Notes: generated by a model from the sequence alone, not told the origin. A stretch of 64,000 nt of DNA from Viscum album (GCA_963277665.1 OY728136.1:1980524576-1980588575); one strand, 5' to 3'; positions 48,617-61,170 are shown, counted from the stretch's first letter. Program-made: numbers and translations.

Positions 48617-48660
48617 CACCGTTCATGGAGACGGTAGTCCGTACGTACGCATGAACGTTG
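48617..48660 (-). repeat. Hairpin module 1, right B LTR
   Basis: CACCGTTCAT pairs with ATGAACGTTG around GGAGACGGTAGTCCGTACGT. The outer left arm here is GGAACGAAATA against TTTTCGTTTCC; relative to the left LTR it contains a CG that improves pairing. Confidence 0.75.
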
Positions 48661-48815
48661 TTTTCGTTTCCTTATTGAATTGAATGGAATTAAGTAGATG
48701 ACATACATATAAATATACATAAATAAAGTATCATTATTATGTAATATATTTCATTATTACTTATTATATATACTTTGTAATCATTCATGAATGGTTAATC
48801 ATTGAGAATGAATCT

Positions 48816-48860
48816 CATCGCGTTGTGGAGACGGTAGTCCGTACGTACGCACGAGCGATG
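48816..48860 (-). repeat. Hairpin module 2, right B LTR
   Basis: CATCGCGTTGT pairs with ACGAGCGATG (G-T wobble tolerated) around GGAGACGGTAGTCCGTACGT. Core identical to module 1 of the same LTR. Confidence 0.75.
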
Positions 48861-49000
48861 ATATCGTTCCCATGGTTGTGGAATTGTGTTGAAGTGTATG
48901 TATACTATTTCAGTATCAATATCACTTTATAATAATCATATATAGTTACTCATTACACCATTATACCCATCCAATTAAGGTGGTGGCGGAAAATAGATTA

Positions 49001-49045
49001 CACCACGGCGTGGAGACGATATTTCGTACGTACGCACGCACGGTG
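49001..49045 (-). repeat. Hairpin module 3, right B LTR
   Basis: CACCACGGCGTG pairs with CACGCACGGTG around GAGACGATATTTCGTACGTA. The distal arm differs from the left LTR (GTGCAGTG there, GCACGGTG here) while the CGTACGTACG palindrome is unchanged. Confidence 0.7.
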
Positions 49046-49380
49046 ACTTCCTTTTTCCGTAGGATGGATAGAAGGTTAATTAGAGTTGTTTCATATTTAT
49101 AATAACATATCAGTATATAATAAATAATTATGTTATTACTTTATCATGAAACAAATAAAGAAGAAGAAGTTGAAGAAGAAAGAAATTGAAAAAGATCGGT
49201 AATGGATATTACCTCTTTTTGACGTGCCTTTTCTTAACCTCCACTTAATGAACTAAGGATGGTCTTTGAAGAAGACCAGAACCTCTAGGATGATACTAGA
49301 GAAGTGGAGAAGAGATTTTGGCAGGGGTTGGACTATCTTTAAGGCTCAAAGTTGTGTGAGGAAGAGAGGGAGGAGGTGCC

Positions 49381-49388
49381 CTTTTATA
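49381..49388 (-). promoter_or_regulatory. TATA box, right (5') B LTR
   Basis: TATAAAAG on the minus strand, same context as at 42957. This is the copy that would drive the element's transcript. Confidence 0.65.
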
Positions 49389-51224
49389 AGGGAGGGGAGG
49401 GGCACCTTTGGAATAACTAAAACTATTATTTTATTATAAAGCCAAATTCGGTTTTAAATAGCTCCAAATTGATGTATTTCGAGGATAATGTGGGGATGGG
49501 TCGAAATCCTCTCATCCAATAAGATTTAGATAAGTTTATGTTATTATGTTATCCTTATCAATTAGATTTAACACTAAGTTAAATAATTTATCTTTTACCG
49601 TGTCTTTTTGTTTTCTTACACTATATGGTTAATAAACTTACCATAACAAGCAAAACGAACCCCAAGTTGTTTATTATTAATATATATATTATTATCTAAG
49701 TCATTTGGCTGAACATTAGATTTTTAGGAATTCAATAACAATTGATAATATAATATGTTTTAAAAAAACTAATTTATGTCAATTTTGACACTATTTGGTA
49801 CATGATTTTTATGAAATTCATAACAGAATGATAAGGTCGAACCAAGTACCTTAAATCAATAATACCATGTCATATTAACCTAGAAAATTAGTTTAAGTCA
49901 TAAAAAGTCTCAAATTACATTTATTTGGTCATTTATAACATCAATTATGTTAATTTTTCTTAAAAAGGTAATTATTGTATCATTGTTGTGTCATAAATAA
50001 ATTAAATTATTTAAAGTCTAAAAATTACAAATAAAATACCATTATGTAGGAAATCGTTTTATCTTTCTAATGAATATTTATAGTCTAATTTATCTTATGT
50101 ATAACCCCATATTATAAAATTTTTAGTAAATAAACTTTGATTTTAACTCTTTTAACTCTTCTTTGAATTAAATAATAATAAATGTCCTAATCTAATCCAA
50201 GTGGGGCTAAATGATAATAATTTACACTTAAGGTTGATTTTGGTCGATATAAACTTGTCCAATAGGATTAGGACATGTGTTAGGGTAATATTAATATCAT
50301 TTTTACCCTTAATTTCCCTATTTACTTTTAACCGTGGTAAAAAAATGTAAAAAGTTACTATTCACCAAAAATTATTTTCATCTCATTGAACCACATTATA
50401 CTTACTGACATCAACCGTGTCTCTCGGATTTTTGAAATTCCATTCACAGAAGCGGTAAAATTAAGATTTATGAAAAAAATAATTTTTTTAACTTCCACTT
50501 AGTAGTTTCACTATTCATCAAAAATTGAAGTTTTTCAGAAAAATGCCAAAATTTCACCCTAAGCTATAATTGATATTCCGAATTCAAAAATGATTTCTAT
50601 TTTACAAAATTCCCAACATATAAGTTGTATTAATTAATTTTATAATTAATTTCCACTGTCACAACAAATAGCGTGTTTTTAAGAGATAATAACTATCAAA
50701 ATATTAACACTTGTTTATGTCTGGTGTAAATGTGAAATTACATCTAATGACCAACATTGTATTGAATTGTAAAAATATATTCTAAATAAACTTTAAAACC
50801 ACTCAAATTAATAATTTATCACTATTAATTATTTCGACTAAAAAAGTTGTTTTTAATTAAAATTTAGTAATTTTCAGTATTCATCAGAATATGAAAGTTA
50901 TCTGAAAAGTACCAAAATTTCACATTAGGCTAAATTCGATACTACGAATCCAAAAATGAAGTCCATTTTGAAAGCTAAAATTTCTAAAATTTTAAAACGT
51001 GGTTATTACTATTCATAACGGCTAGTTATAATAATATTTTAATAGCATATCGTTGTTTAGTGAAACTCGGTATTGCGTACTACACACGCTATCGAGGAAG
51101 GTCGCGATTGCGTGCCAGGCAAGTCAAGGATGTGTGTTGTGCAAGCTGCTTTTGGTGTATCATACAACACAAGGCATTAATAAAATTAAAAATAATATTT
51201 TTCATAAAATCTCGGGCTGTTACA

Positions 51225-51229
51225 CACCT
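51225..51229. other. Target site duplication of element B (right)
   Basis: CACCT directly after GGCTGTTACA, identical to 40595-40599. Confidence 0.92.
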
Positions 51230-54200
51230 CATATATTTTTTATTATAAACATTCATTCTTTAAATTTTTTGTGGGGGCACATGTGTAGGTGTTCCAAACC
51301 ATTATTGTGATTATTGTGTATGAATATTATCATGAACCACACCTAATGGATATGAGAGGGACCCCAATGGCCCACCTTCAAATGGCCATGGGTTGGTAAC
51401 TAACACCGAGGGTATTTATTATCAAATGGGATATATTTCTCCCATTAAATCCTAGTAAAATAAAACAAAAACCATTAATAAAAACCTTATATAAAAATGA
51501 AGTGTTTACATTAAAAATCCTAAACCATATTATTTGATCATGTAAAATTCCGTAAAATAAAAATGGAAATGAACTCTTAAACTATTCTATAGATACCCAA
51601 TCACTAAAATAATAAAATATCTATCAATATATCATAAAAAATTCAAAAAAACTATAGTGGGGGAAAACTTGGGAGTACTCAGTGGGATCATATTTATAAG
51701 AAATTTTATATCTCTATGTAATAATTATGTTGGGACAAGAATATATAAAATCCTCTATGCATGACAAAAATGAGGATAAAGATAATGAGAAGTGTATTAC
51801 TATGTATAAATCATATAAAACCATGTCACATGAAATCATCATTTAAATTAACTATCTATTAGAATAATAAATGAGTTTTATAGAAATCATTTTGTTATAA
51901 TATAAATGTAATAGATTTAGAACAAATCACCGCTCAATAGTCAATCACATGAAATACATCAAAATAAGAATAATATAATACATGACATCGAAATTTCAAA
52001 TCATAAAAAGTGAAAAAATCAATCACTCCTTACCTCATCCTATTCATATGATCCCATCATCATCACATCATCAAAACAAGTGATCTACACTCCCAAACCA
52101 TGTCAATAATCTCATCATAATTACTTCATCATCATTACATCAACAACCTCATACATATCACCATTTCCACATAATTATAACATATTCTACCCCTTTAATC
52201 ATATAATATCCACAAATTCATCATATATTCAACATCATTACATCACATCCAGGAAAAATTCAATATCCTTGATGCATCACATCCCAAAAATGATATAACC
52301 TTTATTACATCACATCCTGAGGAAATATATGCATGTTGTTAATTAAAAGAAATTACATATTATAACACTTGTGAAAGTCGTAATCAAGAGCCTTTATAGT
52401 GTACCATAACAATACATGTGGTATCTTGATTATTCTTAACCCTTGTATATGTGAAACTCAATTAAAAAAATTAGTGTCTGTGTAGGTATACACATAATGG
52501 TATGCCACTACAACCTATATGTGTAGTGTTAAGAAAACAAAACAAAAAGAATTAACAAAAAAAGAAAATCACAAAAAAATACATTCACAAAAATTCACGA
52601 ACAAATATAATAAGATTCATTAAAAATAATGTATTATAAAGGGAAAGTAATAATTAATTTGTTAATAAATCACCATGTCATTTTAGGATCCAATATATAA
52701 CTGTTAAAGATGCAGAATTTAGGAATTACATAATCAGTAGGATATAATCATTGATAATCCATTTTTTACTCATTAATCCATGTCAATTAATTATTTAATC
52801 ACAATTATTAAATACAAATACAATGATTAATTATTTTCTATCAATAATTATTCCAATATCTGTTGAACATAATTATTCAGCTAAATAATTTAGACATCTA
52901 ATTTTCAACCATATTATGGCACATTAATTTTTTTTCAATGAAATCCATTCATATTAATCCCATGTTAATTTTTTTTATAGAAACCTTTTTATTTATTTTA
53001 TCTTATCTTCTGATTTCAAACATAATATTAGTTATCATAGTGTCATATTTTTATCCACATATTTGAAATTCAAAATTTATGCTTCATTACTATTCAATAA
53101 TCCATCCAATCTATAGAAACAATTTTATAGTAATATATTTCTACTATCCTTATCTCATTTCCATTATCAATGATAATTTTAGTTTTTAGTTATCATCATT
53201 ATTAGAAGAACATAAAAATCTATCATCACATTTGTCATCAATTTTACTTCACACCTACATAATAATCAACAACATAATGACAAATTTATATGGAATAGTC
53301 AATTTACCCCTTTTTATTTTACTATCATCATATTATAATTCCCTATTTACTTATCTATAAAATAAAATTTATCATAAAAACATGAACACAATGTGACTAC
53401 CAATATAATTCAGTATAAAACCACATTAATCATTATAGTGAATGAAAAAAATATCTATAACCCTGAAGACATATATAATCCCAATATGTGAACATTTGTA
53501 ATCAAAAAACACAACAAATAGATGAAAATTATCCTATATGTTATAATTTCCATTCCATATCCACCTTCATCTTCCATTTATATAATATTTCCCATTTCCC
53601 AGGGGAAATAACAAAATAATGGAAGTGCATATCACTATTTCATCAAAAAATGTCATAAAAGGAAATCATATACGTCTTACTTCCCTTTAACACGAAATTT
53701 TTATATTTCTCTCTTCCAATATGCATTTTCCAAATTCCCAATATCCAAGGAGTCACATAGTCATAAAAATGAACTATGGTCTGTCAATATCATAATAGTT
53801 TAATGTAATAATAATACATTAAAATTAAGTTAAAATTTAATAAAATAATAATATTTAAGGACCCATATCTTCTAGAAAACACAATGGACTAGGAGAAGAC
53901 TATGATTGCAAATGAAATAATTAAATCACATCACCTCCACTAAGAATTGATATCCCCTTCTATACCTGAGAAAATATTATAATTGAAAATTCATAACTAA
54001 AACCCAAACCAACCTATACTATATCATCAAAATTGATATTAAGTAGAAAGTTAAACATTCCTCACTATATAAGGTTATGGTAATGTAGATCGTCTATTTT
54101 TTTGGGTGGTATAAGGAATTTTAGATTATAGAATATAATGGTGTGTTTTAATAATGATAATGAGTATTTTTCCCTTCACTCATTCCATAGGGGTAGATAT

Positions 54201-54837
54201 TGAGAGTGAATGTAGTTATTTTTACGTATTCAGTTCTAATGGATGTCAATTGAGTGGTTTTGCAGGGTTTCAATAGGGTTTCTAGAGGAATTCCCATCAC
54301 AGCAAGAAAATTTACTCCTAATGATAATAGAAAATAAATAAAATTACCAACCTAAAATGGAATACAAACTCATAGAAAATATTTTATTCAAGCATCCAAT
54401 ATTAAACCATAGACTTCCACTATCCCTACCACATCACATCTATTATAATTCATAAATTATTCTCTACCATACAAAATATCCACAGAACCATCACCATCCC
54501 TACAAGATTAAGAAATAATATAAATGAAAATAAAGGAATAGGCACCTTGAATTGAAATATTAACAATTCCATGAATTCATAAGGTTATGTTCCTTCAAGA
54601 GATGATGAAATGTTCAAAAACATACATTAGAGTAGAAATCTGTTTGAAAGAATGAATGAAGACAAAAAAATTGGACTATAAGAGAAATATTAATATTAAA
54701 ATGAAAACATCAAGGTATGGTGAAATACTAATTTGAGACTCACTACCACCAACCCAAAATAAAAATTAGTAAATCAAAAAGTTATGATGGATTAATGTAC
54801 CACATTCCAAACCCAAAAAATATGTAGGTGGGGAAAA
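51230..54837. other. AT-rich stretch, possibly an old LTR, no gene seen
   Basis: No coding motif on either strand. A segment near 51665-51695 reads ggaaaacttgggagtactca then gtgggatcat, which resembles the agctcaaatgctcagtaagg region of the minus-strand LTRs above. This may be the host LTR into which B jumped. A run of catca/atcat words (52035-52340) is C-rich on the plus strand. 52400-54837 is plain AT-rich. Confidence 0.4.
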
Positions 54838-55240
54838 ATGACCATTGGTAGTTTTCATAAAATAATCAAAGTAAAAAAACATTACTTTTGGAGTATAAGA
54901 ACTCTAGAACGTAAGATTGTCACAGTTTCTTGGAAAACATGTGACACTCCCATTGAGAATGGTGGACTTGATATTAAGAATCTCAAGAATTTTAATGAAG
55001 TCCTTCCAGCAAAACATTCATGGAATATTGTGAGAAAAAACTCACAAGAAAATTATTTCTTACATGGATGATTTTACAATAACCATAGAAAAATAAAACA
55101 CTTGTATATGGAATCCTCTATATGGTCTTCCATCATACACACATTTGAGAAAATCATGTCACAAATTAGATAGATAGATAATAGAAACACCTCACTCAAG
55201 TTTTGGTTGGAAAAATAGAATGGAATTCCACTATTTAACA
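54838..55240 (+). pseudogene. LINE reverse transcriptase C-terminal fragment
   Basis: The 77-codon frame reads HYFWSIRTLERKIVTVSWKT, then CDTPIENGGLDIKNLKNFNE and HSWNIVR. This matches the block F.W......+K...VSW...C.PK..GGLG+++L...N.A...K..W.++. After the stop, ESSIWSSIIHTFEKIMSQIR and NTSLKFWLEK*NGIPLF match SSIW..I......+......W.+G.G.S..FW.D.W.G..PL. The catalytic RT palm is not included, having been lost with the truncated 5' part. Confidence 0.85.
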
Positions 55241-55509
55241 TGATTGAAACCCTGAAGTTACCAAAAAAAATTTAAACATCTCCATTAATTGTTGTTTAAA
55301 CTCCCCTGATATCACTTTACCTTATGAAATATTTTCTATTATTAACTAATTTACCTTTACCTGCACCGATGGTTTTTTAGTTTGAGAACCTACTTATAAT
55401 GGTATTGTAACCTCTAAACTATACTCTAATTATAATATACATATCTACAAAATGATTTTAACTAAGTAAATAACTTCAGAAAAAGTTCTATTAGACCCTC
55501 CTGACTCAA

Positions 55510-55690
55510 CCTAGTATGGAGAGTTTCTCATAATAGAATCTCTATGAATTGTAATCTTAAGATGTGTGGAATTAAGATTTATTCTAAATGTCACATGTGA
55601 AACCAACATAGAGAGGATTCTAATCACCTATTTTTATCTTGTGCATCTTCTACTGTTCAATGTAAATATAATTTTGATATTTTTGATCTT
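55510..55690 (+). pseudogene. LINE zf-RVT zinc region
   Basis: The plus strand reads VSHNRISMNCNLKMCGIKIY, SKCHM and REDSNHLFLSC, matching the plant zf-RVT pattern (R..T..NL.+RG......C..C....E...HLFF.C). A stop lies between HM and NQHRED. The HLFLSC word is intact. Confidence 0.8.
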
Positions 55691-56024
55691 AGATGGACAG
55701 GTTTCAGCTCTATTGGTCTGTAGCTTCAGAGATTCACTACTATGGATACCTCTCCTCAAATTATTCAACTTTTTATTACTTTTGTGACCGAACTGATAAA
55801 TCTTATTTGGTATGAAAGGAATTATATTATCCATAAAAATAAGAATTTTAGTTTCTTTGTAGCTAAAAAAACGAAATATACTACAATCAAGGATGCTAGA
55901 ATCATGAAAATAGGGTCCCGTTACAACTCAATTAATGATTTCTCCCTCCTAAGATGGATAGGGATTAAAGTATGATACAACCCTTCAAAAGGATTGTCAT
56001 AAGTTTTTGGGAAATCTAACTTCA

Positions 56025-56455
56025 CTGGATGGATCAAAATCAATGTGGATGGTGAATCTAATTGAAATCCATGACCTACAGGCTGTGGTATCATTTGATG
56101 AAATCCAAATGGTGACATACATGGATGCTTCATTGGTTCGTGTGGTCATTCCTCCTCCCTAGAATTAGAAACTCACAGTGTCATCACTGATGTTGATTTG
56201 ATAAGACAAAGAGGATGGAATGACATCTGGATTGAATGTGATTTAACTACCATTGTCCATGATCTTAGGCATGGTATGATTCACCTTGTGTGGACCCTCA
56301 TGGCTTAATAGATCACCTTGGTCCAACACCTCTAAGATCAATCATATTATCACCCATTCCTATAGAGAGGCGAACAAGGTATTGGATGGTCTAGCTAATA
56401 AGTGTGTCTACAACAGTATAACATGCATGGAGAAACATCCGGCTAAGTTCACACC
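56025..56455 (+). pseudogene. RNase H domain of the LINE
   Basis: The plus strand reads GWIKINVDGESN, PTGCGII, NPNGDIHGCFIGSCGHSSSL then ELETHSVITDVDL, WNDIWIECDLTTIVHDL and HSYREANKVLDGLANKC. This follows the plant LINE RNase H: W.K+N.DGA, G.GGI.RN..G, E..A...GL, +.IE.DS..+V and H..REGN..AD.LAN. Four acidic positions (NVDG, LELE, IECD, VLDG) are still acidic. Stops at the GNPG loop and after the MA near 56308 break the frame. Confidence 0.85.
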
Positions 56456-56570
56456 CCTGTAGAAAATTTATTGTAATAAAATCACCTCTTTTAGACTACT
56501 CTAACCTTGTTATTGTTATATAACTCAACACTTTAGTCTTTTTACCAAAGAAACATCATTTAAAAAAACT

Positions 56571-57704
56571 AAGACCATGTTGTCACCACAAAATGATGTT
56601 AGCCAAAATGACTACAATGGCCTTCTAATAGTCTCACCATGGTGTATAGACACATCCCTAGCCATTTTGGCCCACCATGACTGCCCACAGGGATGAACAC
56701 AGTTTAGGGACAAATACCCGACCATTTTGAACTGAAAATGACTCATACCACAACATAGTGTATTTGTTCCCTCCATTTACTCCATTACCACAAAAACACA
56801 CATCCCTTCACTAGGTTCCTTAATTATCACCTACACATCATGGTGGCCTTCATATTTCATATAGGGAAACATACCAAGAAATAGACCCAAGAAACATTCA
56901 TTTCACTCTATCCTAGGGAACCATTGAGTATCCCATCCATGAAATTGATTGGGGATTCAAACTAGGAGACCACCGTGAGGTCCAAAATTAGTATAGGGTC
57001 ACGTACCCATGGTGAATAAGAAGAGTCCCAAAATCCAAAAGGATTCAATCCTTAAAAATTATTGAGAAACATGGTACAATCCCATTAATGGCGTAGGAAG
57101 AACCTCAAAATTACCTCAACATCTCAAAAAAACAACCCTTAAGATGATTTTATCCTCTTTTTATTTCACATTGGGAGATATTCCACACAAAACACCTATC
57201 GCCATGTGCGTGGCTAGCACTATGGTGCACCATTCACCACCCAAAATCCATGATCACAGTGTAATCCCCTTCCACAACATAATATAATGCTAAAATGATT
57301 ATATACATCCAAAACTGATACAACGATTGATATGACCACACTTCGTTGAACCCTAAAAGGGAAAAAACTGAACTCCAAGCCTCCATAACACCTGTAAAAC
57401 TCCCATAACACCTATAAATACTTGGATAATCAAAGGAAATGACTTGGAAAATTCATGTCCATACATCATATACATCTCAAAATACTATTTTCCTTAAAAA
57501 TTAAAACATAATCTAGAAAAACATCCATAAGGTATAAGCACTGACGAAAGATACCTATCAATAAAAGTATATTCTTTATTAACACTTATTATAATAGGAT
57601 TCATCATTATTAAATGATTTATGTCTACCAAAAAAAATTTAGTGGTGGAATATAAATTTATTTGTAAAAATTCTAAATTTAAACAAATATTAAATATTGT
57701 TTAT
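56571..57704. other. Unassigned, slightly GC-richer stretch
   Basis: C/A-rich on the plus strand (ccattttggcccaccatgac, accaccgtgaggtcc), no coding motif. The minus frame 57220-57411 (63 codons) has no recognisable domain. Likely part of an old LTR or leader. Confidence 0.35.
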
Positions 57705-59389
57705 ATTATTTTTAGTTACATAATGACGCAACCAATTCATAACATACATAATTATTGAATAAATTTAGATTAATATATAATACATCTCATAATTATATAT
57801 GGTTCATGATCATATAGGTTTAGTGTCTTTAGAGAATATATAAATAATCAATTTATCATATAAAAGACCATTCAAATATCCCAAATATTATTCTCATATT
57901 TTACACTTCATAAAATTTACATATATATAATATTTCTTCATAATACCAGGAAAATAAAAAAATTAGTGGTTGATCTCAAATGGTTATTAAGGGTAAACAT
58001 ATAAGATATCCATCAATGATCATAAGGTGGAATAAGCATAAGGTTTTAAGTACCTGGTCATAATATCGTAAATCCATAACCAATCGGGAAAATTCTCATT
58101 AATCGTGAATCAAGAAATAAGGTTTTTTCTATCAAATAAAATAATTCATAACCATGAGGGATCAATAATAATAAATCCTAATCAATGATTACATATCATA
58201 AAAAATATAAATAGGATTTTGGAATACCCAAAGGCATAAAAAATACTTCCCTAGTAATGGTTCATTGTAAATAATATCATATTCGATTAGGTTCACTCCC
58301 CCATTAATCATTTCCTTATTTAGGTTTTACACCAAAGACTAACATATTAGATATAATAACATACTTAACTGTGTCCACTACCCATTCTAGAATGTATTAT
58401 CTCATGATATATCAATATTTCCCTCATGAATTAGAGGGTTATATTATTCTAGAACCACAAATCCCATAATAAGAACCATACATATGTGTTCCCTATCATC
58501 AAAAAACATTAATGAATTTATATTATGTTAACCCATGGAAAGGGGGCATGTTTTATTTAGCCCTTTAATTATAACCTAACTCATGTAAAAGAAATTTATT
58601 TCATAAGTATATCATCATATCATAATTAACTCAATGAATTGAGATGGGATTCATAGAATATTCTGTAAATCATTATCATCAAAACCTATCCAAAAAAATA
58701 AGGAATATGTTAACATAACATCATATCCTATTGAAGAATAATAACCATTTACTTATTTTGTCATAAATGAAAAATACAACCAAAAGATCCTTGGAATATT
58801 TATTTAAAAATATAGAAAATGTCATTACAATTCAAAATATTTAAAATAAAAATATTCAAAAAATATTGATAAAATATTTCATTTTAAAATAACCATGGAA
58901 ACATGTATATGAAGCATCAATGTAAATAATTATCATGTTGGTGAGAAAATTAGTTCATACCATATATGATAAAAGAGAACTTTATTTTCCCATATTTTAA
59001 AATAATAATAATAAAATTTTAAAAACATTTTTTTAAATATTTCATATAAAAATCTGTAAATAATATCAAAAGAATTTATTGTGAACTTGGACATGGAAGA
59101 AAAAAAATTGAACATAGAGGAAATATGATTGGGTTGTCTTTAAATACACTTTCTTGATCATTTTATTTACCAAGGATAAGTTGTTGATGTATTAATTAAA
59201 AGTAATAGGAATAAAAAATGGATAATAAAATATTATGGGATTGATGGTCATGATTCAAATAATTTCATTAATGGTAATTTACCATATACAGTCCGACAAA
59301 GAGATTAGATTATAAAATAAATCCTTAACTCATATTCCTTTTTTGATTCATATGTGTTGAAACATCTATTATAATTATTATATAATTAT

Positions 59390-59414
59390 TATATATATAT
59401 ATATATATATATAT
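59390..59414. repeat. (AT)n microsatellite
   Basis: About 12 uninterrupted AT units in the C LTR. B has a shorter TA run at a comparable place (42133-42150). Confidence 0.85.
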
Positions 59415-59692
59415 TCCAAAACTATATTCATTTAAAACATAATATATTTTATTCCATTATAATTTATAGTTAACCTTTTATTAAAAATTTATTCATTAAA
59501 ATGAACATTCAGGTTAAAACTTGTATGTTTTCCATGAATATATCGGTTTGATGGTTCTAGTACATATAAATTGGTCCTAGTTCAATAATATAGGAAATAA
59601 TAATCATATATAATTATCTTATTTATAAATTATATATAATTTGATGTTTATTAATATAAATAAGTGATTAAAAAATTAATTACATCACTTTG

Positions 59693-59727
59693 CGGAGACT
59701 ATTGTCCATACATACACACGTTTGATG
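59693..59727 (-). repeat. Hairpin module (module 2 equivalent), C LTR
   Basis: CATCACTTTG faces CGTTTGATG around CGGAGACTATTGTCCATACA and CACA. Outer arms TAATTA and TCAATTA pair as well. Core matches B with CpG turned to CpA (GTACGTACGC became CATACATACAC). Confidence 0.6.
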
Positions 59728-59873
59728 TTTTCAATTATCGATGGATGAAAAAAAGAAAGGTAAATATTAAATAACCATTAAATAATCATAATAATATCAT
59801 AAATATCATAAATATCATATATATTCATTAATTATATCTTTATAATAATCTTTGTAAATAAGAAATAAAAAAA

Positions 59874-59921
59874 TCACATTGTTTCGTTGATGTGGTTGTC
59901 CACATGTATGCACAAGTGATG
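59874..59921 (-). repeat. Hairpin module (module 3 equivalent), C LTR
   Basis: TCACATTGT faces ACAAGTGATG, with A-rich and T-rich outer arms, around GTTGATGTGGTTGTCCACAT and GTATGCAC. 181 bp from the previous module (185 in B) and about 339 bp from the TATA box. Confidence 0.6.
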
Positions 59922-60259
59922 TTATTTTTTTCCAATGGATGTCAATAAAGGAGAACGAGGTTGTCCCATAATCAGAATAATATATTATTATATTGATTAT
60001 ACTAGATTCATTGGTTTAGGATTGACAAAATATATTTATAGTTAGTATAATAAGAAATAAACTTTGGAAGATTTGGGTAAGAATATTACCTCGTTATTAA
60101 AAGACCTCCTTTGGATTATACATTAATCCATCATAGGATGGTCTTGGTGTATTACCAAGAGGTAGATAATTATTCTTAGGAATTGTAGAATTAAATTGAG
60201 TTGGTATTTTATAAGATACAGTCCTCAAATTATGTTAATAAGGGAGGATAATAGATTTT

Positions 60260-60267
60260 ATTTTATA
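60260..60267 (-). promoter_or_regulatory. TATA-like box of the C LTR
   Basis: TATAAAAT on the minus strand, placed by the constant spacing to the hairpin and by alignment with the B promoter context (gggagg...gagag). Confidence 0.45.
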
Positions 60268-61170
60268 TGAGAGCATAGGGACACACATGGATTTACATAA
60301 AATATTTAAATAATACAAAGTCGCATTCTATTGATAGTAAAAAATGGATAATACATAAAATTTAGGATAATATAAGTTACACTTATTTTAAACCTATTAT
60401 TTTATTCATGTTTGTGTGTAATATTTACCCATATCTCTTATTTTAACCCCTGATAAACACCTTTTAATAGTAACTATGGTAATAATTTTGTTTTTTTACT
60501 ATTCACATTCCTTAAAAATTATTGTGGACCAATTAAAAAGAATTATATGATGATTTAAAATATTGAATCCAGTTTAATAAATTCAATCCTAAATATTTTA
60601 GGAATTTATTTCAAAATTATCACACAGAACACAATGAAAACTGATTTTAGAAAGAAAAATGTGTTTTAATCATAAAACATGATTTATTTTTATTCCATTC
60701 CTAGTTAAAACCATTTGATGAATATAAAAAAATTATTGAATATATAATATAAAAATATCATTAAAATCATTCATTAATGGGGAATAAATTAATTTATTAA
60801 TATAAAAGTACAATACATTCATAAAAGATATTTTCCAGAAAGTCATATCTTTTTACATTAAAATACTATTATTCTAATTTATAACCAATGTATAACCAAT
60901 GAATTTATTCTATATAACATTAAAATTTTCTTTATTTATTTTATTTTGTCCTATTAAACCCCTCTTGTCTGACAAAAAAGAGATAAATATAACATTAACT
61001 AATATTAATTTAATAGCATAAAATATTTTTTTACTCAGTGTTGCGTGTAATGAAAAATATTGATAAAATAAAATTTATTTAAAGATAAATATATCATAAA
61101 ATATTAGAGAGTAATATTCTACCCACTTACAATAATTTCACCAAAGAAATTCCTTCACCTCGATACAATA

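Larger units (their letters stand above)
40600..51224 (-). mobile_element. Element B: full-length, pol-less Ty3/gypsy-type LTR retrotransposon (LARD-like)
   Basis: Complete structure on the minus strand: CACCT duplication, LTR 40600-44800, polypurine tract 44801-44817, short internal region, primer site 47020-47031, LTR 47034-51224, CACCT duplication. In the element's sense the LTRs read TGTAACAGCC...GGTCTCTACA. The primer site matches initiator-Met tRNA. The internal region is only about 2.2 kb and contains a broken gag with zinc knuckles but no protease, RT, RNase H or integrase that I can find. About four fifths of the element is LTR. This fits the class of large retrotransposon derivatives mobilised by another element. 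Homology of its LTRs to those of A and C points to that chromovirus family as source and helper. LTR divergence in the stretches compared is about 3-4%, so it is the youngest insertion in the window. Confidence 0.92.
47034..51224 (-). repeat. LTR of element B (right copy; 5' LTR, 4191 bp)
   Basis: TGTAGAGACC...GGCTGTTACA, near identical to 40600-44800 along its whole length, with scattered substitutions and small indels. It carries the same TATA box, hairpin modules and microsatellite. As the 5' LTR it would supply the promoter of the element transcript. Confidence 0.93.
54838..56570 (+). mobile_element. 5'-truncated L1-type LINE with C-terminal RNase H
   Basis: Plus-strand remains of the end of a LINE ORF2: RT C-terminal region, zf-RVT zinc region and RNase H in that order. 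The 5' end starts abruptly in the RT, as usual for LINE insertions that stopped during reverse transcription. The 3' end is taken at the A-rich run near 56558-56570. No clear target duplication was identified. All frames are broken. Confidence 0.75.
57705..61116 (-). repeat. LTR of element C (3' LTR)
   Basis: Aligns with the B LTR: taggtttagtgtctttagag (57816) with tagtttagtgtctttggaaa; aataccaggaaaataaaa (57942) with atcctggggaaaagaaaa; ggttgatctcaaatggttat (57968) with ggtgagctcaaatgctcag. The right end at 61116 is followed by ttctaccca, the decayed polypurine tract. The left edge is uncertain by a few tens of bases. Older than B: CpG words of B are mostly TG or CA here. Confidence 0.75.
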
